Shown here: in pieces, positions 10,272-21,597 of the stretch
How positions within the stretch are numbered: position 1 is the first letter of the stretch
Layout: each line of letters opens with the position of its first letter
NCBI GenBank assembly: GCA_029204225.1
Contig: CM055109.1
Coordinates: 34,225,098-34,289,097, forward strand
DNA length: 64,000 bases
DNA from: Diphasiastrum complanatum
Lineage: Eukaryota; Streptophyta; Lycopodiopsida; Lycopodiales; Lycopodiaceae
Direction: 5' to 3'
Position numbers and translations under genes: made by a program
Notes under the pieces: model-generated
The model's input: the letters and a program-made list of their open reading frames with translations, nothing else
Database searches by the model: none
Told to the model about the DNA's origin: nothing

Positions 10272-11055
10272 TCAATCTCGGAAAAAACGTCTGATACCCA
10301 TAAAAACTGTGATCCGTGGCTGGTGTTGAAGAGCTCTGGTAGCTTTGGAGGCTCGTTTACATCTGGCAGGAGGTGGTGGCTGAGTACGCCGGGCCTTCGC
10401 CCTCACCGGTATGATTGCCTCATCATCTGATAGGTCATCGCGCTCACGCTTCTGAAAGAAGCTAGTGATAAGATGCTGGCCATAATTAGTAGTATCCTCC
10501 GAAGGTATCAAAGAGGCTCTCAACGTAAGCATCTCTCGAAGTAAAAGGCCAACACATCTGGGGTCCTGATACTCCAAAAAGGTACTGAGGGTAATGGGAT
10601 TATCTCGATATAAACAATGATATCGACCACGTATCTCATAGTATGTAGGGCATGTGAAGATAAAATGGACCTCATCCTCCACTACACCCAATGTGCATAT
10701 CTGGCAGATCCGATGCTCTCTCAGAATGCCTGAATATTTGCCTGTCTCAATAGCAAGCTGGTGCAAAGAGACTCGTAGCTGTCCTGACCTATATTGGAGC
10801 CCAAAAGAAAGAGGAAGAGATAGATATAAAGGTCTAATAGGAAGTCCCAGACTGTCTCTGCGTAAGATATGTGCGCCATAAAAGGTAAGCTTGACCCTGT
10901 CATGATCAGGACGATCTTATACTATATGGCAATAGCTACGATACAATTGTTGTCTGATAAATGCATGACTTCCCTGTGGGAGATCCAGCATCGAGAAGCC
11001 CCATGCCTGGAAGAAGGTAGCCGCATCACCATACCAGGAAGATCTAGCCTACTGT
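10272..11055 (-). pseudogene. LINE copy 1 ORF2 C-terminal region with zinc finger
   Basis: The frame continues from the RT thumb through FFQAWGFSMLDLPQGSHAF and a stop near 10,920. It resumes with RVSLHQLAIETGKYSGIL and the finger HRICQICTLGVVEDEVHF..TCP (C-x2-C, H, C), then YYEIRGRYHCLYRDN. The end is basic and proline-rich, with a cluster RAKARRTQPPPPARCKR that looks like a nucleic-acid-binding tail. Copy 2 and the plus-strand fragment at 19,860 carry the same terminal region, which supports the assignment. Confidence 0.75.
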
Positions 11056-11620
11056 CCAGATATAGCTTGAGAAGAGGTAAGCGCTGCCATCGCATATCTG
11101 TGAGTATCCATGGTCTCAAGTCGATGTAGAAAGGTAACAATCTGAAACAAAGCCTCTATCACCATGGGAAGTGAGGCGAACTCCGCCAAAGGAATCTCAT
11201 GAGGAACTGATGGCTTCGCACGAATCATCCTCCCTAACATGGTGATCTGCAGGCGAGTGATATCTCTCCAAGTACCCTGAGATATCCCTGGGCACCAAAC
11301 CTCCGCTGAGTGCAAAGCCACTGGTGAGACCGCTGTAGAGAAAAGGTGGTCTCTAGAAGCAGTACATCGAAAAGTGAGTAAGGGACCAATGAATAGTACA
11401 CCTAGATAGGTGTATGAGGTAACAATCTCCAGTGGCTGTCCATCATAATAAAATGTGTCATCTCTCATATGCTGCTGACGGTTAGTGTTAAACACCATGA
11501 CCTTGGTCTTCGCAGTATTCACCGTCAAGCCCCACACTAAGCAAAAACCATAGAGAGCATCAAGATGTTGCTGTAACCCAGAGGCTGTAGAGGATAGCAA
11601 ATGCCACATCGTCCGCGTAC
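11049..11620 (-). pseudogene. LINE copy 1 reverse transcriptase, thumb part
   Basis: After the catalytic YADD the reading frame changes near 11,600. This frame carries the conserved continuation GLQQHLDALYGFCLVWGLTV, NTAKTKVMVFN and SYTYLGVLF, then the helical region AEVWCPGISQGTWRDITRLQ and RAKPSVPHEIPLAEF. The same phrase RAKPSVPHEI occurs in copy 2, showing that the two copies are related. Residues after YLGVLF read FIGPLLTFRCTASRDHLF, where a short loss is likely compared with usual LINE proteins. Confidence 0.75.
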
Positions 11621-12530
11621 AGTAGGATAGGAATAATAACATCAGCAAGTGGACATCCATCACCACCCTCCTTGATGATCCGCTCTAGATAATCAATGTA
11701 CAATGCAAAAAGAGTAGGAGAGAGTGGACATCCCTGCTTGACCCCAACTGTGCTCTGGATAAAAGACGACCAACTGCTTCCATCTCTGAAGCGTGCTAAT
11801 ACCCTCTCATATAAGGTGCTGATAGCCATAATGATATCCTGTGAAAAACCAAGTGAGGATAAGCGCTGAAGTAGCAGGTGCCGTGGAACTGAATCAAAGG
11901 CCTTGTGGAAATCCACAAAGCAACAATATACTCTCCGTCTCCGATGTCGAGCCTCATCTATAATGCATCGTAGGACAAAAGCATGATCAATAGTAGAGTA
12001 TCCGGGTCTGAAACCAGCCTGTCCAAGAGCAAATAACTCATTTGACTCCGCCTGGGATCCAACCATAGACTTTAAAACGGAGCCATAGAGCTTCGCCATC
12101 GTGTGACTGATCATAAGAGTGCAGTAGTTATCGACGTTCATTGGGTCGCCAGCCTTGAGGATGGGATGGAGAAGATTCGTGCACCAGTTGGTTGGAAAGC
12201 CAGAAGTAACAGCCATGTTAAAAGTTTGGGCAATGTAAGGAGAGAGAAGTTGGGAGACAGGTTTGAGAAAGTCTGAGTTAAGTGAGTCAACGTCTTTCGC
12301 TTTATGGGGTTGGGCTTTCCTAATCGCAGATTCAATTTGGTCAGAGGTAAAAAGGGAGAATGTAGCGGGTCGAGTGATAGGGATAGGGGGGGCATTTGTA
12401 GTGTATAAGCGAGTAGCATATTCCATCCAAGAGTCCATATCAATGGATGAAAGTAAGGAAGACTTCTTAGAAAAGAGTTTCCAGAAAAGAGAGGAGGAAG
12501 AGAAAAGAGAGTCTATAAGCCTTTGACCAT
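11605..12530 (-). pseudogene. LINE copy 1 reverse transcriptase, fingers and palm
   Basis: Motifs in order: FTSDQIESAIRKAQPHKAKD, FLKPVSQLLSPYIAQTFN, LHPILKAGDPMNVDNYCT, LGQAGFRPGYSTIDHAFVLR, YCCFVDFHKAFDSVPRHLL, VGVKQGCPLSPTLFALYID and PILLYADDVAF. The catalytic aspartates in FVDF and YADD are intact. The frame opens at a linker near 12,530 (LIDSLFSSSSLFWKLFSKK). Upstream a poly-A/T interruption (12,548-12,560) separates it from the endonuclease. This is an unambiguous non-LTR RT. Confidence 0.88.
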
Positions 12531-12743
12531 CTCTTGTTAGATAGTCTTTTTTTTTTTTTATTGACTATATGATGATACTACTTCTGTACTTGCACCAAAT
12601 GATTGGGAGTGATGCATGGCAAATACCACCTGCTTATGTAAGGTGTGGCAATCATGATCATACCATCGGTTATAGGTCTTTCAGTGAGTGGAGTAAGTCT
12701 TATGGGGAAAAGCCTGGGTGGCGGCCTGTATGAGGGAATGCGA

Positions 12744-13452
<709 letters not shown>

Positions 13453-13639
13453 TATGAATGTCTTTTCCATGCCAAAAGGCATATAAGACTAATGAAGTAC
13501 ATGTCAAGTATGTGGTAACCATGGGAGTGTACAAAACGTCTCCAAAACTGCAATAAAGAAAACATTTAGTACAAACTAAAATAGACATGTATGCGAGAGT
13601 GTGTGTGCATAATAATCCTATGTATCCATATCAAAAGAC

Positions 13640-14330
13640 TGTGTTGTTGTTGTTGTGTTGTGCTAATGCTGTAGAAAGATGTAATGCGAGCCGCAACATG
13701 AGAAAGCACTGGAGCCTGCTGGCATCGTCTAGGAGCATGAGCATGTGTAGTAGTACGTCTCTACGTAGGATGTCTGGTGAGCCTGGCAGTAATGTGATGG
13801 TGGGAAGTGCACTGTCTCTGATCTCTATGAGCATGTAAGCGGCTTTCATCCTCGTCATCGTCATAATCCTCATCCGGCATGACCGGGGTCCCTGATGCAT
13901 CCAGCTCCAAGAAATGGATCCAGTAGGAAGCTGGCTTAACACCTAACTGGTGACTCCAAGTCCACTCTAGATATGCGCGATAGAGAAATCATCTGATAGT
14001 GCCTAAGGGAAGCTCTATGATGGAGATACCAAATGACTTAAGTAGGAGGTGAGATGCTTGAGAGAACCATGATAATTTGTACCCCTGATCATGAAGACAA
14101 TATGAGGAGGATAGTGCAATTTGTATGTATCGTCTGTCTCTCTCTGGTAACGCCTGTACCCTTTGTGTATAGGTAATGAGCTGAAGTGCTGCCTCAATCT
14201 GTATAGGTGGAATTACAAACTCAGCCAGGAAAATCTCATGTGGAACAGAGGGCTTCGCTCGAATCAACCGAGCTAGCACGGTGGTTTGTAATCGTGAAAG
14301 ATTGGCTTAGTGTGAAGAGGGGAGACCTGT
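13640..14330 (-). pseudogene. LINE copy 2 ORF2 thumb and C-terminal region
   Basis: The frame reads MLARLIRAKPSVPHEIFLAE, EAALQLITYTQRVQALPERD and YKLSWFSQASHLLLKSFGIS, parallel to copy 1. After a stop it continues LEWTWSHQLGVKPASYWIHF and an acidic/histidine-rich tail (MPDEDYDDDEDESRLHAH). The CxxC finger seen in copy 1 is not evident in this copy. Confidence 0.65.
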
Positions 14331-14493
14331 ACACCATGCCTCTGTCGCATATAGAGCCATAGGGGTGACAATGGTATCAAAGAGGCGACACTTACTGCGA
14401 GCATCCTGGATGGACTTCCGGAAACAAAATCGCTCTAGCTAAACAAGGGAGGCATGTCCCTTCCCCAATCGAGTGGTAGCGGCCTGTCGCATG

Positions 14494-14885
14494 CTAAAAG
14501 TAGGACTCGAGAAAAGGATCCCCGTATGTATGGGAAGGGACCACCTCTAGAACCTGTGCATCAAAAGTAAGCTCTTGTCGCTGGATGAATGCTCGAGAAG
14601 TGTTGAAGACCATAACCTTGGTCTTCCCAATGTTCACCCCTAGGCCCCATCTGGTGCAAAACTCCTGTAAGCAATCCAACTGTCGTTGTAGACCCTCTTT
14701 GGTCGGTGAGACCAATACCACATCATCGGCATAAAGGAGGATAACAATCAAGATGTCCCCAAGCCTGCAACCAACACCACCACACTGTGTAATGACTCTC
14801 TCCAACTCATTAATATACAAGCCAAAGAGGACTGGTGAGAGGGAGCAACCCTGCTTCACCCCGATAGTGCTCCAAATGTGATCGG
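14494..14885 (-). pseudogene. LINE copy 2 reverse transcriptase, catalytic half
   Basis: The frame reads HIWSTIGVKQGCSLSPVLFG, LYINELERVITQ, IVILLYADDVVLVSPTKEGL, RWGLGVNIGKTKVMVFNTSR and VVPSHTYGDPFLESYF. YADD is intact. Fingers and the first palm motif are absent because the region is fused to the endonuclease just upstream (about 14,885-14,930). The following segment is in another frame, so the frame is lost at the expected YLG motif. Confidence 0.82.
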
Positions 14886-14904
14886 ATATGCCACTGCTAT
14901 GTCG

Positions 14905-15250
14905 GAAACAGGAGATCCAATACCCTCAGCAAAAGACGAAGACTCTGGTGGAAAGTAACATGCTGCAATAAATAGATCTCTATCCAAACCAATATCTTGA
15001 CCCACGATGCGAGTCCATATATAGCAAGCCCACTCGTCATGTCTGATGAAATCAATACTCGAGTGGAGAGACTCTCTTCCAGTCTCTCGTCGGAATACTG
15101 AGTCCCATCTATATCCAGGAAAAGAAAGAAGTCCTAGCTCCGGGCTCTCATGTGTCTCCATGAAGAACAATATATCTCTGCCTGTAATATATTCAACAAG
15201 GTCCCCTACCGTAGCAATGAATGTATGCCAGCACAATTCCACACTCCAAT
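14905..15250 (-). pseudogene. LINE copy 2 endonuclease, N-terminal half
   Basis: The frame reads DILFFMETHESPELG, SFPGYRWDSVFRRETGRES, LHSSIDFIRHDEWACYIWTR and LFIAACYFPPESSSFA. The ETHE and RWDSV..R features match the first part of the EEP fold, including the metal-binding glutamate. Homology stops at ESSSFA (about 14,930). That is the same point of the protein at which copy 1 begins (TSTFA). Segments from here onward in copy 2 belong to RT. Confidence 0.78.
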
Positions 15251-15307
15251 TCGAAGGTGGTGTGGATGGGGCCCCGTGGTGCTCCCAACCCCGGGCACCC
15301 CAAATCC

Positions 15308-15640
15308 CTAACTATGGGAACCATCACGAGCGCTACCCAAACGGCGCACTCGTCCATCCCTGTATATGACGCGTATGCCTGACTCCCTAGCTTCCTGAAA
15401 GGCCTTACGCCTCTCCTCCACTTGGATATAAGTGAGATCATCATCAATGTATATGGTGGTCCCGCGTAGTTTGGCCCTACATCGTAAAGCCTCTCTACGG
15501 CTGGCTAGGGATGTGAAGCGGATGATCAGTGTAGCTACATCTCTGGTGGTCCTCCAGGCTGTGTCTAACCCATTTGTCACATGTCCGAGGGTGGTCTCGA
15601 GAAACCTCGTGGCTTCGGCAATGACATCCTGTGTATCCGG
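15308..15640 (-). pseudogene. LINE copy 2 ORF1-like RNA-binding protein, C-terminal part
   Basis: The frame reads ATRFLETTLGHVTNGLDTAW, ATLIIRFTSLASRREALR and TTIYIDDDLTYIQVEERRKA, and ends RVIYRDGRVRRLGSARDG. The order (RRM-like strand, arginine-rich helix, YIDDDLT, charged helix, short strand) resembles the L1 ORF1p/Transposase_22 type of chaperone protein that lies upstream of ORF2. Upstream, another frame carries a leucine-rich helical stretch that may be the coiled coil. Assignment is by pattern and position. Confidence 0.55.
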
Positions 15641-15989
15641 TATCCCACGATGTTATGGGCCTTTTGTTCCCTTAACCGCTCTTCCGAAATGGTGGCTGAG
15701 ATATCATGGTGGTAGCCGATTCCGAGGCTTCAACTTGTTTAGTACCGATCACTTGTTCCAATAAGGCAACTTTGGATTGCAACAATTCTTTTCCTCGAGT
15801 AGGGAGACCACTATTCCCTTCAGTTGTGAAAGTTCTTCTTTCAAAAGCTGGAAATCCGCTTTCATTTGGTCAGCTTCCCAAGAGGAAAATAGTTCGGTTG
15901 ATTTGGAGGGAGTGTATGGGATGAGTGTTGTAGATGGGGGAGCTGTGGATTCTTGGGAAATAGGAATAGGAGGGAGGCCGGTAGGAATG

Positions 15990-16300
15990 GCTAAATTGAT
16001 AGGATTGGAGATCGATGAAGATGAGGAAGAGGCGGAAGAAGAAGAAGATGAAAGTGAGGAAGGAGGAGTAGAAGATAGAGAAGAAGAGGAGGAAGAGAGT
16101 GAGAGTGGAGAAGAAGAAGCAGGGGGGGTGCTACATCAGCAGGCAGCACTGCCACATCATCAGACAGACAACAACGAGGGGGAGGGCAGATCAACGAGCA
16201 GCGAGGGGGAGGGTGTTGTAACGAGCAACGAGGGGGAGGGAACTGTAACGAGGGGAGGGGGTGAGCCAACAGCGAGGGGAGGGGGGGGGGGGGGATGAGA
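15990..16300. repeat. Purine-rich low-complexity region with a G run
   Basis: GAGGAAGA-type purine repeats are followed by three variants of an ACGAG(C)...GAGGGGGAGGG motif and by a G run at about 16,278-16,295. Both strands have long low-complexity frames (glutamate-rich plus, proline/leucine-rich minus). It occupies the 5' region of LINE copy 2. Confidence 0.75.
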
Positions 16301-16378
16301 TGGCTGCAGAAGGAGCGAGAGGTCCGTGTGGCGAGAGGAGGGGCTGAACCATGAGGAGGATCCATAGCACCAACCAGC

Positions 16379-16382
<4 letters not shown>

Positions 16383-16452
<70 letters not shown>
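16383..16452. repeat. (GA)n microsatellite
   Basis: A 70-base perfect GA array at the 5' edge of LINE copy 2. Confidence 0.97.
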
Positions 16453-16455
<3 letters not shown>

Positions 16456-16689
16456 TTAGGTAAAAGTTTAAAAGATTGTGAATTATTATTTCCTTGCGTT
16501 CAAGCTTGGACTAATTTAAGATTCAAAGTTTGGGCATCCACGAGCAGTGAGGCTTCAACCTTGGAAGTTGCAGGTGCAATCATCAATGGTCAGGATGCGA
16601 AAAACTATAAGTAGAGCTACTGGACCTCGGAGTCACATGCTAAGCTTTTGTTTAGGGTACTAGGTCATAAACTACGAGTGGCTAGAGTG

Positions 16690-17110
16690 ACCTCCTAAAA
16701 AGTAGGAGAGTTGGTTGGTTAACATGACACATGTCATATGCTCACTAGGACACTTGGTCTAGTTATGAGTGACACTTGATCGGTCAACATGACGTGTCAT
16801 ATGCTCATTTGGGACACTTGGCCCAACGTATGAGTGACACATGTCAGTCTACTTGCTTGCCTATGTGTCAAGTGTCGATTGTGCATGGAGTTTGCCATGT
16901 GTCAGGGTACTACCAACAAGTACCAAATAGCAAGTGTGGATTGTGCATGGAGTTTGCCACGTGTCGATGTTAAGGTGTGGCAGGGTTAAGGGGTGCTTAA
17001 AAGTTGAGGATTGTGTATAAGTGAGCCTAGAGAGAGGCATTCCTCATGACATTCTAGGTAGCAAAGGTTGGGAGGAGACAAGGCAATCAACTCCATAGGC
17101 TTTCATGCTT
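16690..17110 (+). repeat. 5' LTR portion of the gypsy element, with internal sub-repeats
   Basis: It contains two tandem units of about 75 bp (GTCATATGCTCA, GGACACTTGG, TATGAGTGACAC), at about 16,722-16,790 and 16,790-16,850. Two more units of about 60 bp (AAGTGTCGATTGTGCATGG and AAGTGTGGATTGTGCATGG, both followed by AGTTTGCCA) follow. The end block matches the 3' copy at 19,617-19,737. Confidence 0.65.
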
Positions 17111-17399
17111 GATCATGCTATAAAGAATTGGATCGGTGTGGATAAGAAAGCTTGAAACCAAGGTTTTGTCATAGTAAGGTGGACCATTGTAGCCCTACAG
17201 CTCCTTTTGACAGCCCACTACTCGTGGGGAAGGTTAGGCATCGCTTTGAAAATGGGGATTTTTGTGTTTTTTCTTGCCTAGATTTTGCCCTAAGTTCATC
17301 ATACAAGGTGTAGAAGACTTGCAATTGACCTATTACATAGTTCGTGGATCTACTAGATAGTTCTTGCACTGAAATCCTTAGGATTGAGGAAGTTGCCAC

Positions 17400-18300
17400 T
17401 AAAGTCGACGCCATGGAAGTGATCCTGTAGCAAATTTTAGAGCAGTTGAAGACGTCAAAGATTCCACAGGACCTAAAAGAGCAAGCAGAACAACAATCAT
17501 TGCAGCTGAACCTGTCACAAGCAAGAAGGAAGCCAAAATTCCATCTAAGACTAGAAAGTTGTCATTTATTAAAGCCCTGAAGCCTCTGAAGTATACAGCT
17601 GATGTTTCAATGTGCAACATTGATGTGGTTGAGAATTGGTTACAGAAGTGGGACAAGGCATTCCAAATGTGCAACATTGATGATGACAATCAGAAGATCG
17701 CCGAAGCTACCTACCGTTTGCAGGAAATCGCACAACGTTGGTGGAGAAAGGTGAAGGACAATCTAGTAACTCCCATCTAGGAATGCTTCAAACATATGTT
17801 TACAGAGAATTGGGTACCTCTGGATGTGAAGATCCAAGCTATGCAGGCTTGGACCGATGCAACCATGCAAGACTATGAGGACAAGTATAGGAAAGCCTTG
17901 ATGTTGATATTGGAAGAAGTTCCAATGTTTTTACAAGTACTTCACTACATGGAGGGGTTGTGTGAGAGCCTTTGGCCTTTTGTGAGAAAGAATAGGGTCC
18001 AATCCTCCACAGGGTATTATAGATGGCCTTATACTATGAGGACAGAAGAAAGGCCAAGGAACTTGAAACGCCTACTACATAAGGGTTTCAGACTAAATTG
18101 AAATTCAAGAAATCATAGGGTGCCAAGGTATGGGCAACTCAAAAGGCAAAGGGCATATGGGGGATGTCCAATGTCCAAGGGGGGCAGCCCTTTTTGATGA
18201 TATCGCCACAAGATTTGGAGCTGGAGCGGGCCAAAAGGAAACCTTGTTCTTCGGTTGTTTAGGGCGGCATAGGTGGAACAAGTGCCCACATAACACTTCA
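17400..18300 (+). pseudogene. Ty3/gypsy gag remnant with zinc knuckle
   Basis: The frame from about 17,540 reads KLSFIKALKPLKYTADV, VENWLQKWDKAFQMCNIDDD and YRLQEIAQRWWRKVKDNL, then after a stop ECFKHMFTENWVPLDVKIQA and YEDKYRKALMLILEEVPMFL. This is the retrotransposon gag pattern with its W..W motifs. Near 18,240 a degenerate knuckle FFGCLGRHRWNKCPH keeps C, H and C positions but lacks the first cysteine. Several stops occur. Confidence 0.65.
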
Positions 18301-18539
18301 TGAACCAAATATGGCTTGCAAGTTCAGGAGGCTAGTTCAATGCAAATTGAAGAACTGGAACAGGAAGAACTCCAAGGTGCTCCACAACTCATGATTGTGT
18401 CGATAATTCAAAAGGTCAACTTTGTTCCTTTGCCACAACTATTGAGAGTGGCACAGTACGTGTATAATTTCGTGGCACTTCCTTGATTGTTATGCGTGGA
18501 CAATTGTGTGGGATTAGTTGTGTTCAATCATAGAGGTTT

Positions 18540-19560
18540 GAACAACTGTTCACACGTAGTTGCACCATTAACCTATATGTTTCAAAAAAATAAATGGAAA
18601 AAATGGACAAAAGTTCAGCATTGAAGTTTTGATGCTTTAAAACAAGTTGTGGCTAACTTTGTCATATTAAAGATTGTTAGCCCTCAAAAACCATTTGTCA
18701 TAGAAACATTATCCAACTCACAAGGAGTTGTGTTCCATAGTCCATTCAGAAGGCATGGAGGCATTATCTATATGGTGAGGAATTCTATGGGTACACCAAC
18801 CATAGCATTTTGAGATATTTCTACAACTAGCCAAACCTAAGAGGCCGTCAAGCCAGGTGGCCTAAGTTGATGATGCAGAAACCTTTTGTGGTCATTGAAA
18901 ATGACCTAATTGTTGAGATCAGACAAGCTCACCAAGAGGATCCTCAATATAAGGAAATTGTGAGGGAGGCGAATCTTGTACAAGTAGAATCTTAGGAGGA
19001 GAGTTTTGGTCTCTTTGCTCACACAAATATACCATAGAAGTTGGCATGTTCAAGAGAAATGGCAAATTTCTCATTCTAGCTTGTGAGTTGCTACATAAGA
19101 CGATTGTCCATTTATGTCACAATAGCCCTAATGCAGGTCATCTTGGTCTGGATAAGGCATATGAGCTGATTCTTCATAACTTTTGGTGGCCGAAGTTAAA
19201 AAAAATGTTTACCATTATGTGACGCATTGTCTAAAATGTTAGGTAAATAAATCGCAAAGGATTAAACTCCTGGAGTTTTACACCTACTACCTGTGCTAGA
19301 AGGAAGATCGAATAGTATTTCCATGAACTTTGTCACCAACTTACCTTATACGTAGTTATAGCATGATTCTATCTTGGTTATAGTTGACAAACTCACTAAA
19401 ATGGCTCATTTTATTCCAACACGTAAAAAGATTGATGCGTTTGGAGTAGCTAACCTTTTTATTGAGCAAGTGTTCAGACCTCATGGATTACCATCATCCG
19501 TAGAGTCTAATAGAGATAATCTACTGGGAACTTTTGGACTATAGTTATGGCCAAAATTGA
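18540..19560 (+). pseudogene. Ty3/gypsy RT thumb, RNase H and integrase remnant
   Basis: Pieces in the correct order: VVAPLTYMFQKNKWKKWTK and ALKQVVANFVILKIVSPQKP (RT thumb into RNase H), NHSILRYFYNQPNLRGRQAR (RNase H), IRQAHQEDPQYKEIVREAN, NAGHLGLDKAYELILHNFWW (integrase zinc region), then DSILVIVDKLTKMAHFIPTR and NLFIEQVFRPHGLPSSVES (integrase core). All are in broken frames. The RT palm with its catalytic motif is absent between 18,300 and 18,540. Confidence 0.7.
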
Positions 19561-19616
19561 AGTCCATTTGAGAATGAGCAATATCGGCTTAGTCCTTGTG
19601 TCAATGTTAGGATGTG

Positions 19617-19737
19617 TCAGGTTGCTTGAGAATTTTGTATAAGTGAGCCTAGCGAGAGGCATTCCTCATCACATTCTAGGCAGCAAAGGTTGAAGACAAG
19701 GTAGCCAGCTCCATTGGGTTTCATGCTTGATCATGCC
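19617..19737 (+). repeat. 3' LTR fragment of the gypsy element
   Basis: It matches 16,985-17,105 apart from scattered substitutions and a few small indels. Similarity ends at GATCATGCCAT, so only the last part of the LTR remains or the LTR is truncated here. Confidence 0.7.
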
Positions 19738-19859
19738 ATGTACTTGATGAGAATTGAATAGAGTTTGAGATTTGTGATTAACCAGTGTTTGATATTTTGT
19801 TGTTGTAAGTAGAGCTCAGATAGTCTTTGACAATAGGATATGCTAGTCATGCACTATAT

Positions 19860-20076
19860 GTGAGGTGACGAGGAGCACTTTACCCTTCAGTGCTTAATGT
19901 ACTATGAGATCAGAGAGAGGCACCAACGTCTCTTTCATGATCACACCCAGTTACTCTTTCATGATCACACCCAGTTACGATTTATTCCCTAAATCTCATA
20001 TGAGAATCCACAATGCATAGCTTTGATGATACAAGAGATGCTTTTATCTTGGAGGGCCACACGTTAGAATACAGGA
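19860..20076 (+). pseudogene. LINE ORF2 C-terminal fragment
   Basis: The frame reads GDEEHFTLQCLMYYEIRERH, then QRLFHDHTQL, and after a stop QCIALMIQEMLLSWRATR. This parallels the finger end of LINE copy 1 (EDEVHFIFTCPTYYEIRGRY and RCVGLLLREMLTLRAS) but is on the opposite strand. A 23-25 base unit (CTCTTTCATGATCACACCCA) is duplicated in tandem inside it near 19,930-19,978. It is a 5'-truncated relic. Confidence 0.7.
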
Positions 20077-21597
20077 TAGTCGCCTACACATCACCTCCTA
20101 CCACACATGTGTGCCGAGAGATTACAGATCTAAGTTCTGCATGAAAATTGATGTGCCATATTTAACAACTAACAACTAATCAATTCCTGATTTTTAGATT
20201 GAACCTCAGCTTCAACAAGAGCTACATTCATTATGTAGAACAACAAAAAGTGTTGAGCATTCTGAAACGAACATCCAAATCGCACAAATCATAATTTACA
20301 CGTTGCAATATACCAGAACACATCGTTTTCAATAGTCTGCAGAATCAATTTCATATTATGAGATCATCAAATCAATTCTAACCAAAAAATGTACATTAAC
20401 CATGGTTTACAATATTGTGTCCTAATCATTCCGAGTTCACTCACGCACCATTCTGCTTCCATCATTATCAAGGCAGCCAATAGAGATCACACCATACTCT
20501 GGGTATGAAATAAGTAATGTGGAGAATGCTACCAAGCATGCACTAGAGTATAATACTATTCTTTAAATTTCTAAGGAGACCTGAAGAGAGATTTGAAATA
20601 ACTTACATAGGTGGTGACATGTCGTAAGGCTCTCCAAAAGGCTCAAAAAAAAGAGAGAAAGTGAGGTATCTGCACAGATGGGAGGGTTACTCATTGGTGG
20701 AATATAAAGGGTTTGTCATCTTCCAGGGAGCTGGTTTTTTATAGTCCACTAGAGATCTTCGAGTACCTGTTCACAACTGCTACCTAGCTTTTGAATGGGC
20801 AGTAGGAGAGACCTTTAGGACTTTGTATCTAAAAGAGAGTTGGTAGTATTTTTTTCATTGAGATAATTCAAGGTCTATTTTTATTAATTGTTTAAGTGCT
20901 GGGTTAAGTTGTATTTGATGAGAAGATCTCTCCGAGCAAATGCATAAGTTTTGTGGTCTTCTCTCTTTGAACGAGATGTTGCCAAAGATCTGTGCTAATT
21001 TTCTGCAGCCTTTTGGACATTGTAGCTTAAACCTTGCGAAGAGAATTGTAATAGCCACCTGGCCCAGCTCAATCAAGAAGCATCGTTTTTAATCTTATGT
21101 TGGCGTTTTTTAGATTCTGTTTGTGTTATGTGCATGACTGATTTTCATCAAACTTTTGATATCTGGGTTGTAATAGAATGCAAAATTTTGAGACTTTACA
21201 AACAGTTTCTTGGATGCAAGCCCCTGTCACTAATGCGGAGCTCTAGAACATATTGCATTCTGTTTTATAACTCAAAATCCAAAGCATACAGTTTATTCTG
21301 AGAAATTGAAAACTCTACTTCATATACGAAAGAGGTACCCACCTAGTAGATTGCTTAGATGTCTCACGCATTCCTTTTCAGGCTCAAGTACATCGGTCAA
21401 GTATTTTTAGCTTATAAATTTGAGTGGATTGTTATAGTTGACCCAAAAGCTGTCTATGACATTCCAAATATTGTAAGAAAGTTTCTGAAAATGGATTGAG
21501 AATACATTCAGCTCACTTGTCTTTTCCTGGCCTTCACAACTCTGATATTGCTCTACTCTTTTTACAAAAGTACCTGATTAATCAATGTTCTTGTCAG
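20077..21597. other. No gene assigned; upstream of kinase exons
   Basis: If the kinase gene is expressed this should be intron or an unrecognised exon. I looked for the glycine-rich loop and catalytic lysine region of an AGC kinase and did not find them. A CAGGCTCAAGTACATCGG stretch near 21,382 is weakly like the start of the next exon but does not continue as kinase. Nothing else is recognised. Confidence 0.4.

Larger units (their letters stand above)
13590..16382 (-). mobile_element. LINE copy 2 with ORF1 and internally deleted ORF2
   Basis: On the minus strand: a proline/leucine-rich 5' region beside a GA array at 16,383, an ORF1-like protein, the first half of an EEP endonuclease, then a jump straight to the catalytic half of RT, the thumb, and a C-terminal region. 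About 1.2 kb of ORF2 is missing between endonuclease and RT. It is related to copy 1 but clearly diverged, so it is a separate insertion rather than a recent tandem copy. Confidence 0.82.
16610..19740 (+). mobile_element. Decayed Ty3/gypsy element
   Basis: A repeat block at 16,985-17,105 recurs at 19,617-19,737 in the same orientation (TGTATAAGTGAGCCTAG, GAGAGGCATTCCTCAT, TTTCATGCTTGATCATGC). Between them lie gag, a knuckle, RT thumb, RNase H and integrase fragments in the plus direction. The full LTR probably starts between 16,600 and 16,690; neither end nor a target duplication could be fixed. Most of RT is deleted and stops are frequent, so this is an old insertion. Confidence 0.75.

Noticed and set aside
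12263-12526. Plus-strand frames across the LINE RT region
   Set aside because: Antisense of a clear RT frame.
15777-16298. Acidic 173-codon plus-strand frame
   Set aside because: Low-complexity antisense of the LINE copy 2 5' region; its length comes from GAA/GGA repeats, with no domain.
17399-17689. Minus-strand 96-codon frame
   Set aside because: Antisense of gypsy gag on the plus strand.
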